64,000 bases of DNA from Hoylesella buccalis ATCC 35310 (GCF_000177075.1 NZ_ADEG01000073.1:23332-87331); one strand, 5' to 3'. Shown: positions 33,946 through 43,831, numbered from the stretch's first letter. Numbers and translations: made by a program. Notes: generated by a model from the letters alone, not told the origin.

Positions 33946-35124
33946 ATGTGGTTGTATCTTCTAATATTTTTCATACCTTTAGTTGTTTACTATTCTGATT
34001 CTAAGAAAATCAGAGAAGATTCAACTTTCTTATTTGTTTATTTGTGTTTTCTTGCTGCTTTTGTTGGGTTGTCTGATATGTTTGGAGGATACGATCGCTA
34101 TATCTATGGAGAAGTTTTTGATACTGTTGCTGATATCACAACAGCGCATGAGAGTTATTTGCAGCATGGAGCTTTTTTATTATTCAAGGGTGAGCCAGGT
34201 TATATAATATTGAATATTTTGATATCTTTCATAACAGAGAATCGATATATTTTTATCTTTATTTGTACATGTTTAGTTTATATTCTTTTATATCAAACCC
34301 TTAAGGACTATGCCAAAAATCATCCCTTGGCACTAATATTATTTATGGGATTATGGTTTTTCTTTACTTTTACTTATCTCCGACAAGTTTTAGGTGCAAC
34401 GATAGTATGGTTAGGAATAAAATATGTCATAAACCGAAATTTTTGGAAATTTCTTTTTGTATTTTTAATAGCATGGTCAATGCATAAATCTGCAATTATT
34501 TTTTTTCCAGTATATTTTATACCAATTAAAAAATACTCAGTAGGTACTATTATCACAGTTATGATAATAGCACTTTTGATTGGAATATCGCCTTTGCCTA
34601 ATAAAATAATCAATTTGTATGGCGATAATTCTATTATTGAACAAAGGGCGGACTATAGCTCGTCAGGAGGTGCACGATTGGCATATTTTTTAGAAGCTGT
34701 CTTTTTTTTGTTTGTTATTATTTATAATTATTTTTCAATTGAGAAAAATAAAATAGATATTCTAATGCTTAATATTGCTTTGTTATTTTGTATGACATTA
34801 CTATTATTTATACGTTCAGAAAATGGTGGCCGTTTGTCTTGGTACTTTATGATAGGTATTATTATTACGTTGAGCAATATTTGCAAAAATATTAAAAGAA
34901 AAACAACTTTATCAGTTGGACTTGTTGTTTTAAGTTTGATACTATACATAAGAGTGTATAACAGTTGGCAAGCATATTATTTCTTATACCCATATAAAAC
35001 TTTTTTAACTAATGGCTATCGGTCTGAAGATATAATTCATGATAATTATGAGTATGATAAAACGTATGATACTGACAAGTTTCATCGTAAACCTTTTAGA
35101 ATGTTGATCAATGTAAAATTGTAA
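33946..35124 (+). CDS. EpsG/Wzy-like polysaccharide polymerase
   Basis: This 392-residue integral membrane protein has about ten hydrophobic segments. It contains FGGYDRYIYGEVFDTV near residue 45, FTYLRQVLGATIVWLGIKYV near 145 and AWSMHKSAIIFFPVYF near 175, all typical of the EpsG subgroup of Wzy-type polymerases. It would join repeat units in the periplasm. It is the only polymerase candidate in the locus, and its pairing with wzx indicates the Wzx/Wzy pathway. Confidence 0.85.
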   Translation: MWLYLLIFFIPLVVYYSDSKKIREDSTFLFVYLCFLAAFVGLSDMFGGYDRYIYGEVFDTVADITTAHESYLQHGAFLLFKGEPGYIILNILISFITENRYIFIFICTCLVYILLYQTLKDYAKNHPLALILFMGLWFFFTFTYLRQVLGATIVWLGIKYVINRNFWKFLFVFLIAWSMHKSAIIFFPVYFIPIKKYSVGTIITVMIIALLIGISPLPNKIINLYGDNSIIEQRADYSSSGGARLAYFLEAVFFLFVIIYNYFSIEKNKIDILMLNIALLFCMTLLLFIRSENGGRLSWYFMIGIIITLSNICKNIKRKTTLSVGLVVLSLILYIRVYNSWQAYYFLYPYKTFLTNGYRSEDIIHDNYEYDKTYDTDKFHRKPFRMLINVKL

Positions 35125-35134
35125 TTCTGACAAA

Positions 35135-36013
35135 ATGCTTATAACAGTCTTTACACCTTCATATAATCGAGCAAATTTTTTAAGAGAAATTTTTGAGAGT
35201 CTCTGTCAACAAACTTTTAAGGATTTGGAATGGATCGTTGTGGATGATGGAAGTACCGATAACACCAAAGATGTGATGGAAAAGATCATTGCGGGATGCG
35301 ATACTTTCCCAATCAGATATATCTATAAAGAAAATGGTGGGAAGCACACGGCTATCAATTTGGGAACAAAGCTGGCGAAGGGGGAACTGTTCTTTATTGT
35401 AGATAGCGATGATACGTTGATGGATACGGCTTTACAAACTGTTGCAGACGAATGGGATAAGGTGAAAGATAATCCACAGATTGGTGGTGTTGTAGGTTTG
35501 GATGTTAATAGTAAGACTGGGGAAATTATAGGTGGCGGACTACCTCAAGATGTGATAGACTGTGATGCGATGGAAATAAGGTACAGGTATCATGTTCGTG
35601 GAGATCTAAAAGAGGTGTTCAAAACAGATGTGTTAAGAGAATTCCCTTTCCCGGAAATCAAAGGTGAAAGGTTTTGTCCCGAGCAGTTGGTGTGGTTTAG
35701 AATCGCTCAGAAGTATAAACTACGTTATATCAATAAACCTATATATGAGGCTGAATATCAGCCAGATGGCATCACGTCTGGAATTGTAAAAGCCAGGATG
35801 GAAAGTCCTGTCGCAACTTGTATGACCTATGCAGAGATGTTAGACTATGATATTCCTTGGTTGCATAAAGTCAAGGCTGCCATTAACTACTGGCGGTTTC
35901 GGTGTTGCGTGCATGCCCACATATCACAGGTTCCTCGCATAAAATGGTGTTGGTGGATATTTCGTCCAATGGGATATATGATGCACATCAAAGACAGGAA
36001 GGTTATCCGGTAG
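35135..36013 (+). CDS. GT2 family glycosyltransferase
   Basis: This 292-residue GT-A enzyme begins LITVFTPSYNRANFLREIFE, with WIVVDDGSTDNTKDVM near residue 33 and the metal-binding LFFIVDSDDTLMDTALQ near 88. PEQLVWFRIAQKYKLRY near 188 occupies the acceptor/base region. The C-terminus is amphipathic, suiting inner-membrane association. Base composition rises at the end of this gene relative to the preceding block, near a probable mosaic junction. Confidence 0.9.
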   Translation: MLITVFTPSYNRANFLREIFESLCQQTFKDLEWIVVDDGSTDNTKDVMEKIIAGCDTFPIRYIYKENGGKHTAINLGTKLAKGELFFIVDSDDTLMDTALQTVADEWDKVKDNPQIGGVVGLDVNSKTGEIIGGGLPQDVIDCDAMEIRYRYHVRGDLKEVFKTDVLREFPFPEIKGERFCPEQLVWFRIAQKYKLRYINKPIYEAEYQPDGITSGIVKARMESPVATCMTYAEMLDYDIPWLHKVKAAINYWRFRCCVHAHISQVPRIKWCWWIFRPMGYMMHIKDRKVIR

Positions 36014-36047
36014 ATCTTTTTATCCACAGAATAAGCATACAATCATC

Positions 36048-37136
36048 ATGCGAATATTACAGGTTATCACATCTTTACAGATTGGTGGGGCGGAGCACGT
36101 GGTGGTGCACCTCACCAAGTTGTTGCGGCAGAAGGGGTATACGGTCGATGTGATTGTCTTCAATGGCGAGCATACTGCTTTTATGCGAGAGTTGGAGGAG
36201 ACGGGATGCAGGATATACAAATTTGGGAGAGGTTTCTACAATTTGAGTTATATTCCCAAGTTAAGAAGAATTATGCAGGAGTATGACATTATCCATACCC
36301 ATAACTCCTCGCCGCAGCTGTTTGCCGCCATAGCCAATATCGGGTTGGGAAAGGTGCTGATAACGACAGAACATTCCACGAACAATCGCAAACGGGAGCA
36401 TCCTATGTTCTCGTTTGTAGACAAATGGATGTATGGTAAATATGCTAAGGTAGTGACGATTAGCAAGATTGCTGAAGAGAAGTTGTGTCTCTATTTAGGC
36501 CTTGAGAGTAATCAACCTAGCAGTCCGTTGCAGCGTAGAATCGTGACCATCAACAATGGGGTAGATGTCAATGCATTTTATCATGCGGAGAGTTTACCGG
36601 ATTTGGCTCACCAGGGTAAATTCGTCACGGTGATGGTGGCCGGGTTTCGGGAAGCCAAGGATCAGGAAACGGTGATTCGGGCTATTGCATTGTTGCCGGA
36701 CGAATATGCGTTGTGGTTGGTAGGCGATGGTGTTCGTCGCCCAGAGATAGAGGCTGAAATTATTAAGCAAAATGTGACGGAGCGTGTAAAGTTATTGGGC
36801 ATTCGGTCGGATGTGCCGCAGATATTGAAGTCGGCAGATGTCATAGTAATGTCGTCACACTGGGAGGGATTATCTCTGTCGAATATTGAGGGCATGTCAT
36901 CAGGCAAGCCCTTTGTAGCCAGTGAAGTGAATGGATTAAAAGAAGTAACTGCTGGTTATGGTATCCTTTTTCCACATGGCGATGCTGAGACTCTGGCTGA
37001 TGTTATAAAAAAGCTGCATGACGACCCTGCGTATTACCGTCAAGTGGCGGAGCGGTGCTATCAACGAGCCTTGCAATATGATATTCGGAAAATGGTGGAT
37101 GCGTATGAACAATTGTATGATATGGTGCAGCAATAA
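36048..37136 (+). CDS. GT4 family glycosyltransferase
   Basis: This 362-residue GT-B enzyme begins RILQVITSLQIGGAEHVVVH, with ITTEHSTNNRKR near residue 105 and TVMVAGFREAKDQETVIRAI near 190. The retaining-GT4 Ex7E motif is in SHWEGLSLSNIEGMSSGKP near 270. It probably transfers a hexose or deoxyhexose to the lipid-linked unit. Confidence 0.9.
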   Translation: MRILQVITSLQIGGAEHVVVHLTKLLRQKGYTVDVIVFNGEHTAFMRELEETGCRIYKFGRGFYNLSYIPKLRRIMQEYDIIHTHNSSPQLFAAIANIGLGKVLITTEHSTNNRKREHPMFSFVDKWMYGKYAKVVTISKIAEEKLCLYLGLESNQPSSPLQRRIVTINNGVDVNAFYHAESLPDLAHQGKFVTVMVAGFREAKDQETVIRAIALLPDEYALWLVGDGVRRPEIEAEIIKQNVTERVKLLGIRSDVPQILKSADVIVMSSHWEGLSLSNIEGMSSGKPFVASEVNGLKEVTAGYGILFPHGDAETLADVIKKLHDDPAYYRQVAERCYQRALQYDIRKMVDAYEQLYDMVQQ

Positions 37137-37191
37137 TAGGCTTGCATTGACAAGTATGATTCTCCATGGGTAGTCTATCAATCATAGACTT

Positions 37192-38475
37192 ATGAAAAAG
37201 AAGAAACTAATTCGAGTCACCACGGCTGACATCAGTCTGAACTCGCTGCTAAGGGGGCAACTCAACTATCTCAATCAATATTATGAGGTGGTGGGGGTAG
37301 CCAAAGATACTGGCGTGCTCGACGAGGTGGCCGCGCGAGAGGGCATACGGGTGATTGATGCTCCTTTGGAACGACCCATCAGCATAGGCAAGGATATCAA
37401 GGCCTTGTGGTTTATGTGGCGACTCTTTAGGCGCGAAAAGCCGTGGTGCGTGCATGCCAACACACCCAAAGGGTCGTTGTTGGCTATGGTGGCTGCATGG
37501 GCCGCACGCGTGCCTAATCGTATATACACCGTGACGGGTCTGCGCTATCAAGCCACGACCGGCATGCTGCGCACTATATTGAAGACGATGGAACGCGTGA
37601 CATGCTGCTGCGCCAACCAGGTCATACCTGAAGGCGAGGGTGTGAAACGGGCGTTGAGGGAGGACAGAATCACAGGGAAGCAACTGCAAGTGGTATACCA
37701 TGGCAACATCAATGGGAAGGATACATCGTATCTGTCACGCAAGGCCACGAGCGAGTTGTTGCGAGCGGAGAACGAGGAGACGCGATTGATGGAGGATGCC
37801 ACGCCCTTTGACGGGCGCCGGTATATGCACCAAAAGTTGGGATATACAGCCAATGATTTCGTTTTTATCCTTATTGCGCGCATGGTAAGAGACAAGGGTA
37901 TTAACGAGTTGGCGGAGGTGATGAGGCGATTGGTGGGTCATGCTGCTGACCTGCCGCGCCAACCTAAACTCCTGATTGTGGGAGAAAAAGAGGTGCAAAG
38001 CGGTGGTCATATCACTCTGGAGGCGCAACGATTTTTGAGTGAATCCGCTGCCGTTTTCTATGCAGGACTTCAAAAAGACGTGCGGCCGTACTTGATGGCG
38101 GCCGACGCATTGGTGTTTCCGAGTTACAGAGAGGGATTCCCCAATGTACCCATGGAGGCAGGAGCGATGGAGTTGCCTTGCATCGTCACCAACATCAATG
38201 GCTGCAACGAAATCATCATCAATGGTGAGAATGGGGTCATCATCCCGGCGCCGGTCGATCGTTATGGCCATCTCATACAGTTTGCTTCGGACGACCCACA
38301 AGCTGACGGTTTCTCCTCGCCCATGGCCAAAGCGCTCTACCAGTCGATGTGCGATTTGATCAACAACACCGACAACACCAACAGGATGGCCGCCAACAGC
38401 AGGAGGTTAATCCAAGAACGCTATGAGCAGCGTGATGTGTGGGAGGCGCTAAGGCAAATGTATGCTGGGTTATGA
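37192..38475 (+). CDS. GT4 family glycosyltransferase
   Basis: This 427-residue GT-B enzyme begins with KKLIRVTTADISLNSLLRGQ and has HANTPKGSLLAMVAAWAARV near residue 88, YTVTGLRYQATTG near 113, and the Ex7E motif in SYREGFPNVPMEAGAMELPC near 310. The TADIS.SL and HANTPKGSLL pattern is that of the WbpX/PglA-like group that often acts second in assembly. An extra loop (about residues 175-210) makes it slightly long. A strong hairpin follows the stop. Confidence 0.9.
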   Translation: MKKKKLIRVTTADISLNSLLRGQLNYLNQYYEVVGVAKDTGVLDEVAAREGIRVIDAPLERPISIGKDIKALWFMWRLFRREKPWCVHANTPKGSLLAMVAAWAARVPNRIYTVTGLRYQATTGMLRTILKTMERVTCCCANQVIPEGEGVKRALREDRITGKQLQVVYHGNINGKDTSYLSRKATSELLRAENEETRLMEDATPFDGRRYMHQKLGYTANDFVFILIARMVRDKGINELAEVMRRLVGHAADLPRQPKLLIVGEKEVQSGGHITLEAQRFLSESAAVFYAGLQKDVRPYLMAADALVFPSYREGFPNVPMEAGAMELPCIVTNINGCNEIIINGENGVIIPAPVDRYGHLIQFASDDPQADGFSSPMAKALYQSMCDLINNTDNTNRMAANSRRLIQERYEQRDVWEALRQMYAGL

Positions 38476-38480
38476 TTCGC

Positions 38481-38538
38481 AATAATCCCTGTTTGAGGGA
38501 CGAAACTATGTGAAATCGTCCCTCATACAGGGATTATT
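38481..38538. terminator. Long near-perfect hairpin after the third GT4 gene
   Basis: AATAATCCCTGT (38481-38492) pairs with ACAGGGATTATT (38527-38538), and GAGGGACGA (38495-38503) pairs with TCGTCCCTC (38516-38524), separated by a 2-base mismatch on each side. That gives 21 pairs with a 12-base loop. No T run follows, so it may be an intra-operon processing or attenuation hairpin rather than a simple terminator. It could equally be the end of a decayed mobile element. Confidence 0.6.
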
Positions 38539-38695
38539 AGATACCTGGAAAACCCTCGCTCTTTTAAGAAGATTGGTAGGTACGGACAAGTGGTGGCGTC
38601 GCATGAAAAAACGTAACGAGTATGATCTTCACCATTTTGGAGATTTCGTGACAGAAGCTTTTGCCTATAGCATGCTCATGCCATCAAAATCATAA
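38510..38695 (+). pseudogene. Possible small or remnant reading frame of unknown identity
   Basis: A 61-codon frame from a GTG begins inside the hairpin and reads LRRLVGTDKWWRRMKKRNEY, then DLHHFGDFVTEAFAYSM. The second half looks like a genuine protein fragment rather than random sequence, but I do not recognise it. Its start lies in the hairpin loop, so it is probably the tail of a gene lost by deletion. No other gene was found in 38476-38737. Confidence 0.25.
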
Positions 38696-38737
38696 AATAA
38701 AAACATATAATAATTAGTAAGCAATCGATACGTTTAA

Positions 38738-39766
38738 ATGAAAATAATTATGAAGACAGTAGTTGTTTTTGGTGCCACAGGCAATTTGGGAGCATACGTA
38801 AGCTTGAAATTAAAAGACGACGGATATAATGTCGTTGCAGTCGGAGGAAGAAAAAACGATAATGGCTTTTTTGCTGAGCATGGGATGAGCTATTATTCTG
38901 TTAATATTAAAGAAAAATCTTCTTTCGACGTGCTTAAGGAGATTGGAGACGTGCATGCTGTATGTCATTTTGCAGGTAGCCTGCCATCTCGCTATGAGTA
39001 TGATCCAAGAGATTTATTGGATTCAATAACAATCGGTACGCTCAACGTTCTCACGTTTATGAGGGAACATAATTGTAAGAAGATTATATTTCCTCAAACA
39101 CCTTACGATCTCGCAGACCATTTTGACAAAATGAAAAATAATGGAAAACTATCAGCTGATTTGCAACGCGGTTTTCCAAAGACAGGAGACCATGCAGTGT
39201 ATGTAATAGCAAAAAATGCTGCTGTAGACTTGATAGAATATTTTCATCACACTTATGGTTTTTCACGCTTTGTACTTCGATTCTTTACCATCTACGAATA
39301 TCATCCCAACGCTTATCACTACGCAAATTATAAACGAAGAATGATGCCATACAGGATGCTAATGGACAGAGCCGCTCGCAGTATGCCTATAGAGATATGG
39401 GGAGATGCTTCAAAGAAAAAGGAGATGGTTTATATCAAAGATTTTGTAGAACTCGTTTCTAATTGTGTAAAATCTGACATTGAGGGTGGAATCTACAATG
39501 TAGGCAATGGATGGCAAGTGTCGTTGGAGGAACAAATTAGAGGAATCGTAGAGGTTTTTTCTCCAAAAGATCATCCATCAAAGATAACTTATGTACCAGA
39601 AAAGCCAGATCCGCTTGAAAATGCGTTTGATGCGAGCAAGACTTTTAACGAGTTGAACTGGAAGCCTAAATATTCTTACATTGACCAACTTCGTGATTTT
39701 AAGCATGAAATGGAGACGGAGCCTTTTGCAAAATTGTGGGGAACGAAAGACGATTATCACGAATAA
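38738..39766 (+). CDS. NAD(P)-dependent sugar epimerase/dehydratase (extended SDR)
   Basis: This 342-residue protein has the Rossmann motif TVVVFGATGNLGAYVSLKL at the N-terminus and the catalytic YxxxK in YVIAKNAAVDLIEYFHH near residue 153. GDASKKKEMVYIKDFVELV near 220 is the usual substrate-binding stretch of extended SDR sugar enzymes. A second in-frame ATG at 38750 would remove four residues and is also plausible. It probably epimerises or dehydrates a nucleotide sugar. The stop codon shares one base with the following gene's start. Confidence 0.85.
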   Translation: MKIIMKTVVVFGATGNLGAYVSLKLKDDGYNVVAVGGRKNDNGFFAEHGMSYYSVNIKEKSSFDVLKEIGDVHAVCHFAGSLPSRYEYDPRDLLDSITIGTLNVLTFMREHNCKKIIFPQTPYDLADHFDKMKNNGKLSADLQRGFPKTGDHAVYVIAKNAAVDLIEYFHHTYGFSRFVLRFFTIYEYHPNAYHYANYKRRMMPYRMLMDRAARSMPIEIWGDASKKKEMVYIKDFVELVSNCVKSDIEGGIYNVGNGWQVSLEEQIRGIVEVFSPKDHPSKITYVPEKPDPLENAFDASKTFNELNWKPKYSYIDQLRDFKHEMETEPFAKLWGTKDDYHE

Positions 39767-40383
39767 TGTACAGGAACTTTTTTAAAAGAGTATTTGATTT
39801 TATACTCGCTTTACTGGCCATCATTTGCCTCAGTCCGATACTCTTGTTAGTATATGTTCTGCTACTCATTGCTAATGAGGGAGCGGGTGCTATCTTTTTG
39901 CAAGAGCGCCCGGGTAGATATGGCAAAATATTTAAGGTCATCAAATTTAAAACGATGAATGATAAGCGAGGCCCTGATGGAAAATTATTATTAGATACAC
40001 TACGCATAACTAAAGTGGGGTGGTTTGTGCGCAACACGTCATTGGACGAGTTGCCACAGTTGTTCAATGTTTTAAGGGGAGACATGTCTTTTATAGGCCC
40101 CCGCCCATTGTTGGTGAAATATCTTCCACTTTATTCTGAAGAACAAATGCGCAGACATGAGGTCAGACCTGGAATTACGGGTTGGGCACAATGCCATGGA
40201 CGGAATAACTTGTCGTGGACGGAAAAGTTCAAATATGATGTGTGGTACGTAGATCATCTGTCGATATGGACTGATATACGAGTTATACTAATTTCAATCA
40301 AGTCGGTATTGACAAGACAGGGGATAACAACCAATAATACTAATGTAAAAGCTACAATGGAGGAGTTTAATGGTAATAACTAA
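39766..40383 (+). CDS. PglC-like undecaprenyl-phosphate sugar-1-phosphate transferase (initiating enzyme)
   Basis: This 205-residue monotopic phosphoglycosyltransferase has one N-terminal hydrophobic segment (KRVFDFILALLAIICLSPIL). FLQERPGRYGKIFKVIKFKT near residue 43, NTSLDELPQLFNVLRGDM near 90 and RPGITGWAQCHGRNNLSW near 137 are the conserved blocks with the catalytic DE pair. It transfers a sugar-1-phosphate to undecaprenyl phosphate and so begins repeat-unit assembly. It is the only such enzyme in the window. The ATG shares a base with the preceding stop (TAATG); a start at 39736 would overlap that gene. Confidence 0.93.
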   Translation: MYRNFFKRVFDFILALLAIICLSPILLLVYVLLLIANEGAGAIFLQERPGRYGKIFKVIKFKTMNDKRGPDGKLLLDTLRITKVGWFVRNTSLDELPQLFNVLRGDMSFIGPRPLLVKYLPLYSEEQMRRHEVRPGITGWAQCHGRNNLSWTEKFKYDVWYVDHLSIWTDIRVILISIKSVLTRQGITTNNTNVKATMEEFNGNN

Positions 40384-41572
40384 AAATGATGCTCAGCATC
40401 TCAAGACTCCATGTTTTGTCTTGGATAAGGACGAGCTGACAAAATGTATTAATGACTTCCAAACGGCTTTAGACACTCAGTTTGATAATAGTGTAATAGG
40501 ATATTCCGTCAAAACGAACGCCTTGCCATATTGTTTAAAAGTGGCTAAAGACAGTGGCTGTTTTGCTGAGGTGGTGTCTTTTCAAGAGTACGAACTGGCA
40601 TTAAAGATAGGTTATGATAAAAGACGTATTATTTATAATGGTCCATTAAAATCAAAACAAACATTCCTTGATGCCATACAGCACGACGCTATCGTAAACA
40701 TTGAGACGTGGCGGGAGATAGATTGGTTGGACGACCTGCCTAAGAATCGGAAGCATGATATAGGTATCAGGTTAAACATCAACACCACATCCATTTCTGC
40801 GGAGGATGCTTTTGGTGAGAATGACGATAGTCGCTTTGGCTTTTCCTATGAGTCGGGCGATTTTCAAAAAGCCGTGGAGCTGATAAGTGCGAAGCGGCAT
40901 GTGCGGTTGGTGGGTATACACACGCACAAGGAGCCCAAGACACGTAGCGTGCGGTTTTATCAACGGGTGATAGCGTACGTATTGCCTATACTGACCGACC
41001 TTCGTTTGCAACTTGAATATTGGGACGTTGGCGGAGGTTTCTTTGGTCCGATGCCTGGCAAACCCACGTTTGATGATTACGCGCGAAGTTTTCGCACTGC
41101 CCTCGATGGCTCACCATACGCGAATGTACGCCTTGTAGTGGAACCTGGCAACGCATTGCTTTCATCGCCTTTTAGCTATGTATGCAGTGTCATTGACGTG
41201 AAGCAGCATGATGGCAAACGTTTCGTGACGACAGATGGCACGCGAAACGACGTGGACCCATTTTTTCACAAGGAAGATTATTTCAAGCGGTTTGTTTATA
41301 CAGACACGCCGCAGCTTTGCCATCAGCCGCAAGTGGTTGGTGGTTTGACGTGTTTGGAGTATGATCGTCTTTTCACTTTGCCTGAGGGAACAGAGGCGTT
41401 GAACGTGGGCGACCGCGTTATTTTTGACAGAGTGGGAGCGTACACCATGGCTTTGACGCCACTCTTCATACATTATCTGCCCACAGTCTATTTAAAACGA
41501 TGCGATGGAGATTATACTATCATCAGGACAGAGTGGGGAGTAGACGAATTTATTAGAAAATCAATTTATTAA
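40370..41572 (+). CDS. PLP-dependent decarboxylase of the LysA/ornithine decarboxylase fold
   Basis: This 400-residue protein has the alanine-racemase-type PLP barrel: GYSVKTNALPYCLK near residue 45 contains the PLP lysine. GIHTHKEPKTRSVRFYQ and YWDVGGGFFGP match family positions. The C-terminal beta domain has VVGGLTCLEYDRL, with the catalytic-type cysteine, and RVGAYTMALTPLFIHYLP. Relatives decarboxylate diaminopimelate, ornithine/lysine or carboxynorspermidine. A biosynthetic copy in a polysaccharide locus suggests it makes an amine for decoration, which is inferred. It overlaps the initiating transferase by 14 bp, so it belongs to the same transcript. Confidence 0.85.
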   Translation: MVITKNDAQHLKTPCFVLDKDELTKCINDFQTALDTQFDNSVIGYSVKTNALPYCLKVAKDSGCFAEVVSFQEYELALKIGYDKRRIIYNGPLKSKQTFLDAIQHDAIVNIETWREIDWLDDLPKNRKHDIGIRLNINTTSISAEDAFGENDDSRFGFSYESGDFQKAVELISAKRHVRLVGIHTHKEPKTRSVRFYQRVIAYVLPILTDLRLQLEYWDVGGGFFGPMPGKPTFDDYARSFRTALDGSPYANVRLVVEPGNALLSSPFSYVCSVIDVKQHDGKRFVTTDGTRNDVDPFFHKEDYFKRFVYTDTPQLCHQPQVVGGLTCLEYDRLFTLPEGTEALNVGDRVIFDRVGAYTMALTPLFIHYLPTVYLKRCDGDYTIIRTEWGVDEFIRKSIY

Positions 41573-41577
41573 GAAAC

Positions 41578-42570
41578 ATGAATACGATTCTTTTTTGCAG
41601 TTGCGGCCGCAGGGTTCAATTGCTCAAATTCTTGAAACAATCATTGGGCGACGATTGCAGGATTATTTGTGCGGACAACTCACCCATAGCCCCCGCGCTG
41701 TACGTGGCTGACAAACACTATGTGGTGCCCCGTATCACAGATGAACATTATATAGATACAATCTTGCAGATATGCAAGGAAAATAATGTCCAGGCCATTA
41801 CAACATTGATAGATCCAGAGATAGAATTGCTGTCCAAAAACCGAGATCTGTTTTTGCAACATGGCATCTTGCCTCTTTGTCCTGAGCGCAAAACAGCAGC
41901 ACGTTGTTTTGACAAATTTGAATTTTATAAATATCTTACCAGTAAAGGTATACGCACGGTTCTAACCTATGATAGCGTAACCTCTTTTGAGGAAGGACTG
42001 AAGAAAGGAGACATTAGCTTCCCTGTATTTATCAAACCTATATCGGGGAGTGGTAGTGTCGGAATCCACAAGGTGCAATCATTGGAGGAGCTTCGGGAAT
42101 ATTTTGACGAAGGAGAGTTTACCTATATCATTCAAGAATTTATGGATTGCGACGACTGTGACGCCGATGTGTATATCGATACCATCTCGCATGAGCCTGT
42201 GGCCGTTTTTTCCAAACGTAAACTTGAGACAAAGATTGGTGGGGCCAGCAAGACGATATCCTTTAAGGATGAGCGACTGTTTGACTTTGTTCGGGAGATT
42301 TGCAAAGTGTTAGAGTTTAATGGTCCAGTCGATATGGACTTTTGGTACAAGGATGGCGAGTACTATCTCTCGGAGGTTAACCCTCGGTTTGGAGGGGCGT
42401 ATCTGCATGCGTATGGCGCAGGGGTAGACTTCTTCAAACTTATCGTGAACAACATGAAAGGTGTCAGAAATCAGAGCATCGTTGGACAATACAATGAAGA
42501 CGTGTTGATGATGATGTATGACGGGGTGGTGATTGTGGACAAAAAAGACTTGGTGAAAGAAAAGATTTAG
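41578..42570 (+). CDS. ATP-grasp ligase (carbamoyl-phosphate-synthase-like)
   Basis: This 330-residue protein opens with an NTILFCSCGRRVQLLKFLKQ pre-ATP-grasp domain. The ATP-grasp core follows: FIKPISGSGSVGIHKVQS near residue 155 is the glycine-rich ATP loop, and YLSEVNPRFGGAYLHAYGAG near 263 is the metal-binding segment. Such enzymes activate a carboxylate as an acyl phosphate and couple it to an amine. It starts 5 bp after the decarboxylase, which supports joint use, for example an amide bond between a uronic acid or amino acid and an amine. The substrates are unknown. Confidence 0.85.
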   Translation: MNTILFCSCGRRVQLLKFLKQSLGDDCRIICADNSPIAPALYVADKHYVVPRITDEHYIDTILQICKENNVQAITTLIDPEIELLSKNRDLFLQHGILPLCPERKTAARCFDKFEFYKYLTSKGIRTVLTYDSVTSFEEGLKKGDISFPVFIKPISGSGSVGIHKVQSLEELREYFDEGEFTYIIQEFMDCDDCDADVYIDTISHEPVAVFSKRKLETKIGGASKTISFKDERLFDFVREICKVLEFNGPVDMDFWYKDGEYYLSEVNPRFGGAYLHAYGAGVDFFKLIVNNMKGVRNQSIVGQYNEDVLMMMYDGVVIVDKKDLVKEKI

Positions 42571-42658
42571 CTAATGGTGAATAGCGAAATGCTATCGTTC
42601 ATACCATTATATATGTTAATATCATCGAACAAGAAAGTACAGTTCAAATTCTAAAAAA

Positions 42659-43642
42659 ATGAAAGTTTCTTTTTACACAGATTATTTCAAGAAGTGCTGG
42701 AAAATGCTCTGGCAATTGCACAAAGAAGAGCATATTTCGATGCTTGTGCTTCTTGTAGATTATCCTTGGTGTCTATTAAGACATGGATGCCTGATAAGGC
42801 ATTACGTCCTAGGCAATTTTTACAAGCGTAGAGAGTTTGAGAGAAAGCGAATCATGACCTATCGACGTTATCTTAAAGCGCAAAATTATTTTAATGATAT
42901 AAAGGATATACATGTGCTAGAGAACAAACATGAGTTTAATAGTTTCTTTTCGGAATATGTGCATCGTAGTTGGCTCTATTCGCCAGAAATGTCATTGACG
43001 GATTTCGGTAATTTGTTGAAAGATAAAAAAGTACTTATCGTAAAACCTTATAATACATGTGAGGGTGAGGGCGTGCATAAGATCTATTTCGACAAAGTTG
43101 GCGATGCGGGAATATTGCCTCTTTACCGCAAGCTCAATGAGGGTAAGTACATGATAGAGGAATGCATCGTTCAAGATCCGTCACTTTGTCTCGGCAGCAC
43201 GAGTGTGAATACGCTGCGGGTGGAAACTCTTTTGGATAAGAAAACCAACAAGTCGCATATCGTGAAGGCTTTGTTCAGGGCTGGGGTTGGACATACAGAC
43301 ATAGACAACTATGCGCAGGGAGGCTGTGTCTACGAAGTGGATTTAGCAACAGGTCGCATTATTTCATCGGCGCTTTCAAAGGTTAACCCAAATGTACTCT
43401 TCCATCCTGGCACAAATACTTTCATGCTTGGCTTTCAGATACCATGTTGGGACAAGGTTGTAAAGGTATGTAACTCGGCACAGGAAAAGCTGCGCATGTG
43501 CGGTTTTGTTGGTTGGGACGTAGCTATCTCAGTGAACGGGGAGTGTGAACTGATAGAAGGGAACCATAATCCTGATTATGAGCTTCTAGAATTCAAGGGC
43601 ACATATCGCTACTGGGAAAAAGTGAGGCCATATATGTACTAA
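42659..43642 (+). CDS. Sugar-transfer-associated ATP-grasp protein (first copy)
   Basis: This 327-residue protein matches the ATPgrasp_ST type. It has VLIVKPYNTCEGEGVHKIYF near residue 123, MIEECIVQDPS near 163, STSVNTLRVETLL near 182, and the late acidic core FVGWDVAISVNGECELIEGN near 283. The family is found in polysaccharide loci and is thought to add amino acids to sugars, though chemistry is poorly known. It is AT-rich compared with the preceding ligase. About 490 bp of unusual non-coding DNA separates it from the second copy. Confidence 0.8.
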   Translation: MKVSFYTDYFKKCWKMLWQLHKEEHISMLVLLVDYPWCLLRHGCLIRHYVLGNFYKRREFERKRIMTYRRYLKAQNYFNDIKDIHVLENKHEFNSFFSEYVHRSWLYSPEMSLTDFGNLLKDKKVLIVKPYNTCEGEGVHKIYFDKVGDAGILPLYRKLNEGKYMIEECIVQDPSLCLGSTSVNTLRVETLLDKKTNKSHIVKALFRAGVGHTDIDNYAQGGCVYEVDLATGRIISSALSKVNPNVLFHPGTNTFMLGFQIPCWDKVVKVCNSAQEKLRMCGFVGWDVAISVNGECELIEGNHNPDYELLEFKGTYRYWEKVRPYMY

Positions 43643-43831
43643 TATAAAATTGATAAAGAATCCGTTGTATAAAAGTTTTGAGTGTTTTATATTTTGAGAT
43701 AATATATAAATTGCTTTTAATCTTGCCAATAACCATAAATTGTACATTTTTATTTTCGTGTGGCTTTTGATTGTTTCGCTAATTCTAATTAGAAGTGCAA
43801 ATTATAGAATAATATTTATGGCCCTATGACA

